64,000 bases of DNA. Source: DATHZQ01 sp965216945 (GTDB lineage: Bacteria > Actinomycetota > Acidimicrobiia > Spongiisociales > UBA5794). The stretch covers positions 2,170,001 through 2,234,000 of the forward strand of contig CBDCGU010000003.1 of NCBI GenBank assembly GCA_965216945.1. Reading direction: 5' to 3'. The position numbers and the translations under genes were made by a program. Of this stretch, positions 43,025-50,764 are shown one piece after another (position 1 is the stretch's first letter; every line of letters begins with the position of its first letter). The notes below the pieces were generated by a model. The model saw only the letters and a list, made by a program, of their open reading frames with translations, did no database searches and was not told the DNA's origin.

Positions 43025-43546
43025 CTAGCAAGCCATTGCCTGGAAGGATCCCCTCTGCTGCCGACCGGGTAGGCCGTGGCATTGCTTGTACTTGAAGCCT
43101 GATCCGCACGGGCACCTCTCGTTGCGCGCAGTCCTCCCCTCAATAGGTGCGGCCGACGGCTGCGGCGGACGGATTGCTGTCCGCAGGCGGTGGCCCCAGG
43201 TCCCGCACCTCACGATCCCGTTCGACCAGGCGTTCACGGCATGCGGCGTGTTCCCGCTCCCGTTCCTCGAGACGCTCCGTCACCTCAACGGCTCGTCGTG
43301 CGGCGCCGTCCGCGAATACAGGAGCCTTCCGGTCGGGGTCGTCGCCGATGACGGTGGCCAACTCAGATTCGATGAGCGCAGCGACGGCCTCGCCATGGTC
43401 ATTCCCACGGCGTTGCAGTTTCGGCGCCGCGCCGACCACAGGGCCTCCGATATCGGGACCTTGACCATCTGCCCTGCGTTGTGGTCGTCGAGCTCGGCGA
43501 GAAGGCGGCGGTCGATGCGGGCCAGTGCGTTGCGGTCGAGTCCCAT
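43025..43546 (-). pseudogene. SEC-C motif protein, broken by two frameshifts
   Basis: From ATG at 43546 with GGAGGTG upstream: MGLDRNALARIDRRLLAELD and KVPISEALWSARRR in frame one; GEAVAALIESELATVIGDDP and VEVTERLEEREREHAACRER in frame two; RNERCPCGSGFKYKQCHG in frame three. The last is a complete SEC-C zinc-binding motif as at the end of SecA. Together they give a known actinobacterial layout (helical DNA- or protein-binding head, SEC-C tail). Two frameshifts make it a pseudogene unless they are sequencing errors. Confidence 0.65.
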
Positions 43547-43677
43547 CACACCTCCGTCTGGTCGACTGGTTGACGATGTGCAACGTGTTGCAATTGCGCG
43601 TGCGTCTGGGAACCGGTGATCGCGATATGGCTGGAGCCAGTCGTCGGGTCCTTCCGAGTGTCTCCGGTGGTGGTCAT
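43546..43677 (-). CDS. 43-residue ORF coupled to the SEC-C gene
   Basis: ATG at 43677 with GAGGAGG upstream; its stop overlaps the ATG of the SEC-C gene (TGATG). MTTTGDTRKDPTTGSSHIAI, then TGSQTHAQLQHVAHRQ. Low complexity, rich in Thr, His and Gln, with no motif. The strong ribosome site and coupling suggest a small leader gene of the now decayed operon. Confidence 0.4.
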   Translation of the reverse strand: MTTTGDTRKDPTTGSSHIAITGSQTHAQLQHVAHRQPVDQTEV

Positions 43678-44205
43678 GGCGATCCTCCTCGCTGTCGACG
43701 CTCGTCAGGCATCGTGCAGGTGACCAGTTCCCCGATGATGTCTGGTGGGGTCTCCGGCAAGAACGCTTAGGCGTCCCACAATGCCCGCAGTCGACTCCTT
43801 GGGGCTGCCGTGCAACTCGGCGCCCCGAGCGGCCGCTCGCTCGACCGAACGCCGATGCGGGGATCTCAGGCGAGCTCGTGCGGAAGATGGCGGGCGCGCC
43901 AGCGTTCATGGCCACGGCCAGACCCCTCCCGCAGACCGCGGCGGGCAGCTGCGGCCTTACGGCGTCCGCGGTGCGAGGACGATCTGGGAACCGCGTGGGG
44001 ACTCTGGTAACCGCTGGGGGACCTTTTGGGGACTATGTGGGTACCGTCACAGACACTGTTTGGAACTCGGTCGTGATACCCATCGTTGTGCGACAACTGC
44101 AGGGTCCAGCGAACTCGCACAGACGGCACATCACCCATGAGCGCACTGATGCAGCCGAGAACCGTTTGCGGCAATCCTGCAGCTCCGCCCACAGGCGGGC
44201 GAGGC
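43678..44205. other. 528-bp stretch of decayed sequence next to the integrase relic
   Basis: No intact gene on either strand. Several tandem GGGGAC-type units (43995-44035) recur in this stretch, which lies between the SEC-C relic and the integrase relic. Confidence 0.4.
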
Positions 44206-44516
44206 GGGGAACTCGGGTCACCCGGCCATCCTGCCGCCGGGTGGCGTACGCTCAGGTCCAAGCCGAACCGCGGGCTGTGGATCGACCCCTCTGCTGGGCA
44301 AGTCACGTCGCCGAATGGGTCGAGACGTGGCTCGCCGGCCTCGACGTCAAACCCAAGACTCGCGCCGCGATGACTCTCGACCTCTACGTACACGTCTACG
44401 AGGACGATCTCGAAGCCCTCGCCGACGCCCTCAACCAGCGCTGCGCCACGGCGCGCGCGGCCCAAGAGTCTTGGAGAGTTCGTTCCGCTGCGACAGGGAT
44501 CGGCCGAAAGCCGTGA
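44206..44516 (+). pseudogene. Phage-type tyrosine integrase relic
   Basis: Fragments of a tyrosine recombinase occur in two frames. RSKPNRGLWIDPSAGQVT (the end of the arm-binding domain, typical of actinophage-like integrases) is in one. SHVAEWVETWLAGLDVKPKT (core-binding domain start) is in the other, which runs directly into LYVHVYEDDLEALADALNQR (C-terminal tail). The catalytic domain between them is deleted. It ends 21 bp from the 3' end of tRNA-Lys, the usual attachment site for such integrases. Confidence 0.7.
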
Positions 44517-44536
44517 TGCGTAACGCTTTCCACCTG

Positions 44537-44609
44537 TGGGCCCGGTGGGACTCGAACCCACAACCGTCGGATTAAAAGTCCGCTGCTCTGCCAGTTGAGC
44601 TACGGGCCC
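44537..44609 (-). tRNA. tRNA-Lys (anticodon TTT)
   Basis: On the minus strand the 73-nt cloverleaf reads GGGCCCG acceptor, GCTC D-stem with AACTGGCAG loop, anticodon arm GCGGA-CTTTTAA-TCCGA, T-arm GTGGG-TTCGAGT-CCCAC, then CGGGCCC and discriminator A. All stems pair. The anticodon TTT at the centre of CTTTTAA decodes Lys. The CCA is not encoded. The 3' end faces the integrase relic, so it is probably the attachment site of the former island. Confidence 0.97.
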
Positions 44610-44640
44610 GCGGGAAAGCGTAGCGATGGCTGGTCGGCCG

Positions 44641-45078
44641 TCAGGTCGGTCCGGCTCGCCACTCCTCGCGGCCGTCCATGCCGTAACGGGCGAGGAACAG
44701 CGCCCGGCGCGGTTGGATTCGTAGCAGGACCGTGTCGGGTGACTCCGGACCGGCCGGGTCGAACTCGTCGAGGTCGTAGCTGAAGGCGTTCCACATCGCC
44801 CGCTTGGTCGCCACATCGGCGACGAGTTCGGCGGTGCCCCAGACCATCAGGTGGTCCCAGTTGGTCGCCTCGCCGACCTCGTAGTGCATACACACCTCGG
44901 GATTGGCAGCCAGGTTGCGAACCTTGGCGTCGTAGAGTCCGATCGCAACCCAGGCGGCACGCTCGTGCCAGTCGACGTGCACCGGCACGACGTGGGGGTT
45001 TCCTGCCGGCGTCACCGTCGCAAGGTAGGCGATGGGGCCGAGGCGATCAGCTGCGGCGAGAAGAGCGTCGAAGTCCAT
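44641..45078 (-). CDS. PPOX-class (pyridoxamine 5'-phosphate oxidase-like) protein
   Basis: 145 residues, ATG at 45078. The split-barrel signature is LGPIAYLATVTPAGNPHVVP with VHVDWHERAAWVAI, then KVRNLAANPEVCMHYE and WGTAELV. Members of this group use FMN or F420 and often bind to heme or biliverdin products. A Trp pair (ATNWDHLMVWG) is conserved in the actinobacterial subgroup. Specific substrate unknown. Confidence 0.88.
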   Translation of the reverse strand: MDFDALLAAADRLGPIAYLATVTPAGNPHVVPVHVDWHERAAWVAIGLYDAKVRNLAANPEVCMHYEVGEATNWDHLMVWGTAELVADVATKRAMWNAFSYDLDEFDPAGPESPDTVLLRIQPRRALFLARYGMDGREEWRAGPT

Positions 45079-45106
45079 GGTGGTCGAGCGTACCGAGAGT
45101 GTGCGA

Positions 45107-45498
45107 TCAGCTCGGAGATGTCACGGCGATGCCATTGGCGGTGGCGGCGGCATGGAGGCGTGCGTCGTAGGTGACGAGGCTTCGAGATCGTCGCCCAGCT
45201 CCAGTGCGGCGGCGATGTGGATGACATCCACCGACCGGAGCTCCGGCGGGTCGAGGCGGCTGGCAGCCTCGAAGACCGCCGGGGGCACGCGTTGCAGCGT
45301 GAGACCCTGTAGCACCGATTTTGTGCTCAGCATCCGATCAGGAACAGCTCGGCGGGAGGCACGAAGCAACTCCGTGCGTACCAGATCGCTGGCGACTGCG
45401 TTGCGGTTCGCCTCGGCCAGCTACGTACGAAGGGCCTGTGTCTCCGGTTCAGCCACCACGAGCTCGAGGAGCGCTGAGGTGTCGAGGTGGTACGCCAC
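45107..45498 (-). pseudogene. VapC-type PIN toxin, inactivated
   Basis: From GTG at 45498: VAYHLDTSALLELVVAEPET (the first catalytic Asp in the YHLDTSALL strand), then an in-frame TAG at 45421-45423. After that LAEANRNAVASDLVRTELLR and RSVDVIHIAAALELGDDLEA continue, the latter carrying PIN acidic residues. A one-base deletion near DDLEA shifts LVTYDARLHAAATANGIAV out of frame. A nonsense codon plus a frameshift make the toxin dead. Confidence 0.75.
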
Positions 45499-45748
45499 GT
45501 CAGTACCGCGGCTCGCTGCGAACTCCTGCAGCGCAGCCGACACATCGGGCCCGGGCTCAGGCGCCGTGAGCTTCGCCAAGTCTCGCTGCGGCCGTCGCGC
45601 AAGTCCGGCCTCGATCAACGCCTCGAGCCTCAATCTCGAAAATGGCGGTCATCTGCGCGACGGGGTCGCCCCCGATCGGTGATGGTGACCGTCTCGCCAG
45701 ACGCGGCCTCGGCGACGACGGCGGATGCGTTTTGCTGCAGCGAGAACT
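45499..45748 (-). pseudogene. Phd/VapB-type antitoxin relic
   Basis: The minus strand carries SLQQNASAVVAEAASGETVT and ITDRGRPRR (Phd/YefM fold) in one frame, GDPVAQMTAIFE in another, and RLEALIEAGLARRPQRDLAK in a third, which reads straight into the VapC start. So at least two frameshifts. The start codon end is missing and has been replaced by a strong hairpin. It was the antitoxin of the adjacent VapC relic. Confidence 0.65.
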
Positions 45749-45775
45749 CCCCTCGGTCGCGAGACCGAGGGGAGT
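45746..45775. terminator. Strong stem-loop terminator
   Basis: A perfect 13-bp inverted repeat ACTCCCCTCGGTC-GCGA-GACCGAGGGGAGT with a 4-base loop, located 8 bp after the stop of the minus-strand gene at 45784. No U-tract follows on either side, as is usual in high-GC actinobacteria. It probably ends the PadR operon. Confidence 0.7.
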
Positions 45776-45783
45776 GATGGTTG

Positions 45784-45996
45784 CTAGGCGGTTGCACCTG
45801 CCTCCGCATCATCCTTCAGATGGCGGATGCGGTCGGCCACGTTGGCGACCTCCTGCTCGAGATCTCGCTGATACTCCTCGAGCATGGCGATGATCTCCTC
45901 GTTCGACGGGTTCTCCCTCATCCAACGCCGGGCACGCATGGCTCGGCGGAATCCAGGATGTCCCCTGTGATGTCCTGAGTGGTGATGTCCTCTCAT
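45784..45996 (-). CDS. His-rich coiled-coil protein downstream of PadR
   Basis: 70 residues, ATG overlapping the PadR stop (ATGA) with AAGGAAAG upstream. MRGHHHSGHHRGHPGFRRAM then RENPSNEEIIAMLEEYQRDL and EQEVANVADRIRHLKDDAEA. The first 15 residues are His-rich and may bind metal; the rest is a two-heptad coiled coil like DUF5320-type proteins. Coupled to a PadR regulator, it may be the regulated effector. Function unknown. Confidence 0.75.
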   Translation of the reverse strand: MRGHHHSGHHRGHPGFRRAMRARRWMRENPSNEEIIAMLEEYQRDLEQEVANVADRIRHLKDDAEAGATA

Positions 45997-46409
45997 GTCT
46001 TTCCTTCGTGATAGGTCTGCAGGAAGCCCGTCAGGCTCTCCTGCGTCGATTCCAATGCGGTGATCCAGGCCTCGAGCAGATCGGCGCCTTGCGGGGTGAG
46101 CTCGTACATCCGCTTCGAGCGCCCAGGCAGCTCGTCGTTCCACTCGCTGCTGACTGCCTCCTCGGCTTCGAGCGACCGCAGCAACCGGTAGAGGTTGCCG
46201 TAGTCGACTCGATCGGTTCCGAGCAGCTCACCCGCCGCATCGGCCAGGTCGTAGCCGTGGCTGGCTCCTTCGCGCAGTGCGAGGAGCACGGCGGGCTCGA
46301 TGAATCGCGAGACGGGAGCGTCTACGCTCCACTGCCCATCTTCGGTGCGGCGCCGGCCGCGCGCTCGGCGATGATGGTGTCCACGACGACGTCGAGATCC
46401 TGGATGCAT
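45993..46409 (-). CDS. PadR-family transcriptional regulator
   Basis: 138 residues from an ATG at 46409. Residues 1-28 are His/Arg-rich (RRRRGHHHRRARGRRR). PadR core follows: IEPAVLLALREGASHGYDLA, then YGNLYRLLRSLEAEEAVSSE and the GRSKRMYELTPQGADLL wing. The start sits 6 bp after a -10 box, so the mRNA is predicted to be leaderless. The His-rich leader is unusual for PadR proteins and may sense metal. Confidence 0.88.
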   Translation of the reverse strand: MHPGSRRRRGHHHRRARGRRRTEDGQWSVDAPVSRFIEPAVLLALREGASHGYDLADAAGELLGTDRVDYGNLYRLLRSLEAEEAVSSEWNDELPGRSKRMYELTPQGADLLEAWITALESTQESLTGFLQTYHEGKT

Positions 46410-46415
46410 GTCAGT

Positions 46416-46444
46416 AACATATATGTGTTACGCATATATGTCAA
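46416..46444 (-). promoter_or_regulatory. Leaderless promoter and palindromic operators of PadR
   Basis: On the minus strand TTGACA (46439-46444) and TATGTT (46416-46421) are 17 bp apart and only 6 bp lie between the -10 and the ATG, so transcription would start at the codon. Two self-complementary CATATATG boxes (46418-46425 and 46433-46440) stand 15 bp apart across the -10 and spacer. They are ideal PadR-dimer sites for autorepression. Confidence 0.75.
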
Positions 46445-46492
46445 GTACATATTTGAGCGACGTCTCGGGCACAGCCGAGATACCCTCCGGAC

Positions 46493-48331
46493 GTGATCAG
46501 ATTCGGTATCTCGCGGTTGCCCCCGGAGGGCATGACCGATCGTGACTGGCTCGACTCGCTCATCGAGCGCGGGCACGACGCCATCGAGCTCCCCTTCGTC
46601 CACGAGTTTCCGTGGAAGGAGCGCAGGTGCCAGGAGTTTGCCGAGGCTGCCGCCGAGCGCGGGATGGCTGTCTCCGTGCATGCGCCGTACTTTGCCGTGT
46701 TGACCGTCGAGGATCCGGAGAAACGGCCCAAGACGCTATCGGCGCTCGAGCACACCATGAAGCTCGGCAGGGCGCTCGGAGCGCACACGATCGTGGCCCA
46801 TACCGGCCACGTGAGGGACCGCACCCCCGAGCAGCTCCACGAGCTGGTGGACGACGGGCTGAAGAGAATCGAGCCCAAGGTACGCCATCTCGGGGTCGCA
46901 CTCGGCCTGGAAACCTCGGGGAGCGATCGGGCCTTCGGCTCGCTCGGAGACATCGCACTCATCGCCAACCGCTTCTCCTTCGTGCGGCCCGTCATCGATT
47001 GGGCCCACGTGCATGCCAAGTCCGGTGGCGCCCTCACCACGAAGGAGGCGTTTCTCTCGGTCATCGCCTTCTTGCGCTCGCAGTTCCCCGGCTGGGCGAT
47101 CGACCCGCTCCACACCCAGTTCACCGACAACGAGTTCGGCCCGGCCGGTGAGATCCGGCATGTGCCCTACGGCGACGGGTCGCTGCGATCGGGGCCGCTC
47201 GCCGAGGCCGCCGTCGAGGCCCAGCTGCGGATGATCGTCGTCTCCGAGGCCAGGGAGGAACCCAGCCACGATGCGATCCTGGCCGACCTCCGCGGCGCCG
47301 AGGCATCGGCCAGGCCGGAGCCTGCTGCGGGGGGGCGCCCGCTCTCGACGAGCGACATCGACTTCCCCGACGTCGTGACCATCGAGCCGGACAAGGATGC
47401 CTGGGTCACGACAAATCTCGATCGACGCATACGTCTCACCAACCCCGACAAGGTGTTCTGGCCCGGCGACGGCTATACCAAGGGCGACCTGATCCAGTAT
47501 TACGCAGCCATCGCACCCGTGCTCCTGCCCCATCTGGCAGGGCGGGCGCTCTCGATGTCCCGCTACCCGGATGGCATCAGCGGCAACATGTTCTACGAGA
47601 AGCAATGCCCGACGCACGCACCGGACTGGATCGTGACGGCGCCCATCCACTCCGCCCATCGCGGCGAGACGATCGACTTCGTCACCGCCCCCGATCGGGA
47701 TGCGCTGGTGTGGCTGGCGAACATGGGATGCATCGAGATGCATCCGTGGCTGAGCCGCACCGTCCACGCTGCATATCCCGACTATGCGGTCTTCGACCTC
47801 GACCCGCAGGAGGGGGCGACCTGGGACCAGGTGGTCCACGTCGCCAACCTGGTCAAGGTGCTGCTGGAGCGTCTCGGATTGGCCAGCTACCTCAAGACCT
47901 CCGGCTCCCGCGGCCTGCACATCCACGTGCCGATCGAGCCTCGCTATACGTACCGGCGGGTGCGCCGGTTCGTCGAGACGCTGGGGCGGATGATCGCCAC
48001 CGCCGACGAGGAGAACGTCACCATGGACTGGGACATCCCGCGGCGTGGCGCTCGCGTATTCATCGACCACAACCAGAACGTCGGTGGGAAGACGATGGCC
48101 TCGGTCTACTCGGTGCGCCCCAAACCGGGTGCGCCGGTATCGACGCCGATCCTGTGGGACGAGCTGGAGACCTTCGATCCGGCCTCGTCGACGATCCTGA
48201 CGATCTGGGAGCGGCTCCGGCAATACGGTGACCTGTTCGCCCCGGCCCTGCGAGCCGACCAAATCCTCGAACCGGTCGAGGCGGCCTTGGGTCTGCCGGA
48301 TCTCGAAGAAGACGAAGAACTGCGGATCTGA
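46493..48331 (+). CDS. Fusion: endonuclease IV-like TIM barrel + LigD-type primase-polymerase
   Basis: 612 residues, GTG start. Residues 1-265 form an AP_endonuc_2 barrel like archaeal/bacterial endonuclease IV, with metal ligands at expected places: H63 (VHAPY), H103 (AHTGH), E140 (GLETSG), D169 and H172 (VIDWAHVHAKSGG), H207 (DPLHTQFTDNEFG), H223 and E252 (VVSEA). Residues about 310-600 are a LigD polymerase domain: LTNPDKVFWPGDGYTKGDL, YEKQCP, catalytic D435/D437 in VFDLDP, SGSRGLHIHVP and FIDHNQN. No ligase domain is present. Such polymerases fill gaps in NHEJ or base-excision repair. The single chain would cut at AP sites and then fill the gap. Confidence 0.93.
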   Translation: MIRFGISRLPPEGMTDRDWLDSLIERGHDAIELPFVHEFPWKERRCQEFAEAAAERGMAVSVHAPYFAVLTVEDPEKRPKTLSALEHTMKLGRALGAHTIVAHTGHVRDRTPEQLHELVDDGLKRIEPKVRHLGVALGLETSGSDRAFGSLGDIALIANRFSFVRPVIDWAHVHAKSGGALTTKEAFLSVIAFLRSQFPGWAIDPLHTQFTDNEFGPAGEIRHVPYGDGSLRSGPLAEAAVEAQLRMIVVSEAREEPSHDAILADLRGAEASARPEPAAGGRPLSTSDIDFPDVVTIEPDKDAWVTTNLDRRIRLTNPDKVFWPGDGYTKGDLIQYYAAIAPVLLPHLAGRALSMSRYPDGISGNMFYEKQCPTHAPDWIVTAPIHSAHRGETIDFVTAPDRDALVWLANMGCIEMHPWLSRTVHAAYPDYAVFDLDPQEGATWDQVVHVANLVKVLLERLGLASYLKTSGSRGLHIHVPIEPRYTYRRVRRFVETLGRMIATADEENVTMDWDIPRRGARVFIDHNQNVGGKTMASVYSVRPKPGAPVSTPILWDELETFDPASSTILTIWERLRQYGDLFAPALRADQILEPVEAALGLPDLEEDEELRI

Positions 48332-48370
48332 CGGCCGTCCTTCTGCGAAGTAATACGGAGTGGCAGAACG

Positions 48371-49216
48371 TCAGCGGGTGGGCACGCCCGGTTCGCCGCC
48401 GAGAGCCACCTCGCCACCGGAGGTGCACCAGTCCGACCAGGATCCCGGATACAGCACCCCTCCGTCGAGACCGGCCGCATCCATCGCCAGCAGGTTGTGG
48501 CAGGCGGTGACACCGCTCCCGCAGTACACCACGATCTCGTCACCGGCACCGGCGAAACGGCGGGCCAGCGCATCGGCGTCCAGCATCAAACCTTCGGCAT
48601 CGAGGTTCTCGCTCCACGGGATGTTGTGCGCGCCGGGAATGTGACCGGCGATCGGGTCGAGTGGTTCGGCGTCGCCCCGATACCGTTCGGCGGCGCGGGC
48701 ATCGATCAGACTCACCTCGCCGATTCGCCGTTCGAGCGCGGTGCGACCGACGATGCCCGACCAGGAGTCCGGGACGGAGAGCGCCGACGGCTCCGGCGAC
48801 GTGTCACCCGCTTCGACGGGCCCACCGATGCGCTGCCACGCCGCCCAGCCGCCATTCAGCACCGCCACGTCTTTGTGACCGAGCGAGCGCAGCATCCACC
48901 ACAGCCGGGCCGCCAACCCGCCGCCGGCGTTGTCGTAGACCACGACGGAATCGTCGTTGCCGATCCCGCAGGCACCGATCGTTCGCCCGAAGGCATCCGG
49001 GGTCGGCAGAGGGTGACGGCCGGGTCCGTCCTTTGCGCTGAGGTCGTCGTCGAGGGACAGGTATACGGCGCCAGGAATGTGACCTGCGATGAACATGCTG
49101 CGGCCCGCAGGCGGGTTGGCGAGATCGAAGCGGCAGTCGACGACACGCAGGTGAGAGTGACCGACGTTGGCGATGAGCCACCCGGCATCGACGAGCGGGC
49201 GGGGGAGTTCCGTCAC
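48371..49216 (-). CDS. Thiosulfate/3-mercaptopyruvate sulfurtransferase (two rhodanese domains)
   Basis: 281 residues, GTG at 49216 (overlap of 4 bp with the previous gene). The first rhodanese domain is inactive-like (VVDCRFDLANPPAGRSMFIA, GHIPGAVYLSLDDDL). The second has the active loop CGSGVTACHNLLAMD, with Cys in the CGSGVTA signature of TST/MST-type enzymes. It moves sulfur from thiosulfate or 3-mercaptopyruvate to cyanide or thiols. Confidence 0.93.
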   Translation of the reverse strand: MTELPRPLVDAGWLIANVGHSHLRVVDCRFDLANPPAGRSMFIAGHIPGAVYLSLDDDLSAKDGPGRHPLPTPDAFGRTIGACGIGNDDSVVVYDNAGGGLAARLWWMLRSLGHKDVAVLNGGWAAWQRIGGPVEAGDTSPEPSALSVPDSWSGIVGRTALERRIGEVSLIDARAAERYRGDAEPLDPIAGHIPGAHNIPWSENLDAEGLMLDADALARRFAGAGDEIVVYCGSGVTACHNLLAMDAAGLDGGVLYPGSWSDWCTSGGEVALGGEPGVPTR

Positions 49217-49731
49217 TCGTCACCCTCGGGCTGCACCGGGATGAGCCCGCGGGGCTCTGCGGCGGCTTCCCATGGTCGGGCGATGACATGCCACGCCAGC
49301 AGCAGGGTGGGGATCGGAACGGCGAGCCGGCAGGACATCGTGACGTGGTTGTACGACAGCAACGATCCGGCGATCTCGGCCACTGGGGCGTTGGCGTAGC
49401 CGATGTGCCACTTGCGTGGGCGCGGGTCGCTGATCAGGTAGGCGGTGTAGTCGGGGCTCGAGATCTCCCACAGCCGGCCCAGCCACGATTGCCGTTCGAT
49501 CCGGGCAATCTCGTTGCCGTCTGCGTCGATGGCACGCACGGTGCCGCGACCGCAGGGTTCGATGAGGATCCGGCCGCCCTCCCCGAGGTCCGCGGCGCTT
49601 GCGTAGATGCGTCCGAAGCGACGTAGCTGGGCGAGCGTACGCCCGTCCTGGGCCAGTTCCCATCGGTCGGAGAACAGCGGGCTCGTGAGCTCTGCCACAC
49701 CGGCGACGGTCGGTTGCCGCTTGCGCTGCAT
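49213..49731 (-). CDS. Hypothetical protein coupled to the sulfurtransferase
   Basis: 172 residues, ATG at 49731. Beta-rich: VAELTSPLFSDRWELAQDGR, TVRAIDADGNEIARIERQSW, then SSPDYTAYLISDPRPRKWHI. These tandem strands recall the LURP-one/tubby-like fold (as in bacterial YxjI), but no signature is certain. It has a mildly hydrophobic C-terminal stretch (AVPIPTLLLAWHVIA). Operon partner of the rhodanese gene. Confidence 0.75.
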   Translation of the reverse strand: MQRKRQPTVAGVAELTSPLFSDRWELAQDGRTLAQLRRFGRIYASAADLGEGGRILIEPCGRGTVRAIDADGNEIARIERQSWLGRLWEISSPDYTAYLISDPRPRKWHIGYANAPVAEIAGSLLSYNHVTMSCRLAVPIPTLLLAWHVIARPWEAAAEPRGLIPVQPEGDE

Positions 49732-49808
49732 GCCGGAACGCTAGTGGCCACTAGTTGGTCCACGAGCGCGCTCGTCGCCGCCCGCTCCGACTGGGTATCG
49801 TCGCGGCC

Positions 49809-50678
49809 GTGAAGCTGCACCTCATCGACGGCACGTACGAGCTCTTCCGCGCCTACTTCGGAGCGCCGAAGCGCAGCGCTCCCGACGGCCGCGAGGTCGG
49901 TGGGACGTATGGGATCACCGCTTCCACCCTCGCTCTGCTCGACGATCCCGGCGTCACCCACGTCGCCGCGGCGTTCGACTCGATCATCGAATCGTTCCGA
50001 AACGACGTCTACCCGGGATACAAGACTGGCGCCGGTATCGAGGAAGACCTGCTCGCCCAGTTTCCCCTGGCGGAGCGGGCCATGCATGCGATCGGCGTGA
50101 CGGTGTGGTCGATGTACGAGTACGAGACGGACGACGCACTCGCCACCGCCGCCACCCGCTGGGCCGACGACGTCGAGCAGGTGGTGGTGCTGACGCCCGA
50201 CAAGGACATGGCGCAGCTCTATGGCCATCCCAAGGTGCAGGGCTACAACGTTCGGCAGAAGACCTTCATGGATCGTGACGGGGTCGTCGAGAAGTTCGGC
50301 GTTCCGCCAGAATCGATACCCGACTACCTCGCCCTCGTCGGCGACAGCGCAGACGGCTTCCCCGGTCTGCAGGGTTGGGGCGCAAAGTCGGCGGCGACCG
50401 TGCTGGCCCACTACGGCCACATCGAGAACATCCCCCTCGACGTCAACCAGTGGCAGGTCAAGGTTCGCGGCGCCGAGAAGCTGGCCTCCACGCTGCGAAG
50501 CAACGTGGGCGAGGCCCTGCTCTATCGCTACCTCGCACAACTGCGGACGGACGTGCCGCTGGCCGAACGTCTCGACGACCTGGAGTGGCGGGGTGTGCCC
50601 CGCAAACGGTTCGAGGCGTTCTGCGAGGAGATGGGATTCGTGCAGCTGCTCGACCGTCCCCGGAAGTGGGCGGACTGA
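49809..50678 (+). CDS. 5'-3' exonuclease (FEN/PIN-like)
   Basis: 289 residues, GTG at 49809. MKLHLIDGTYELFRAYFGAP and SFRNDVYPGYKTG have the first acidic residues; EYETDDALATAA and LTPDKDMAQLY carry the active-site acidic cluster; then GDSADGFPGLQGWGAKSAAT is the helix-hairpin-helix of the FEN family. It resembles the N-terminal nuclease of DNA polymerase I but is a stand-alone protein. It may act with the polymerase fusion nearby in gap repair. Confidence 0.9.
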   Translation: MKLHLIDGTYELFRAYFGAPKRSAPDGREVGGTYGITASTLALLDDPGVTHVAAAFDSIIESFRNDVYPGYKTGAGIEEDLLAQFPLAERAMHAIGVTVWSMYEYETDDALATAATRWADDVEQVVVLTPDKDMAQLYGHPKVQGYNVRQKTFMDRDGVVEKFGVPPESIPDYLALVGDSADGFPGLQGWGAKSAATVLAHYGHIENIPLDVNQWQVKVRGAEKLASTLRSNVGEALLYRYLAQLRTDVPLAERLDDLEWRGVPRKRFEAFCEEMGFVQLLDRPRKWAD

Positions 50679-50764
50679 AGGCAATCGGCGACGGATCTCG
50701 CCCAGCCTCCGCATCACACCTTCCAGTTTGCTCCAGATACTCGACGCCGGGTACCGTGAGATGA

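Noticed and set aside
42702..43115. 137-codon minus-strand open frame
   Set aside because: Mostly non-protein-like; a few residues might be earlier parts of the hydrolase relic but cannot be aligned by eye.
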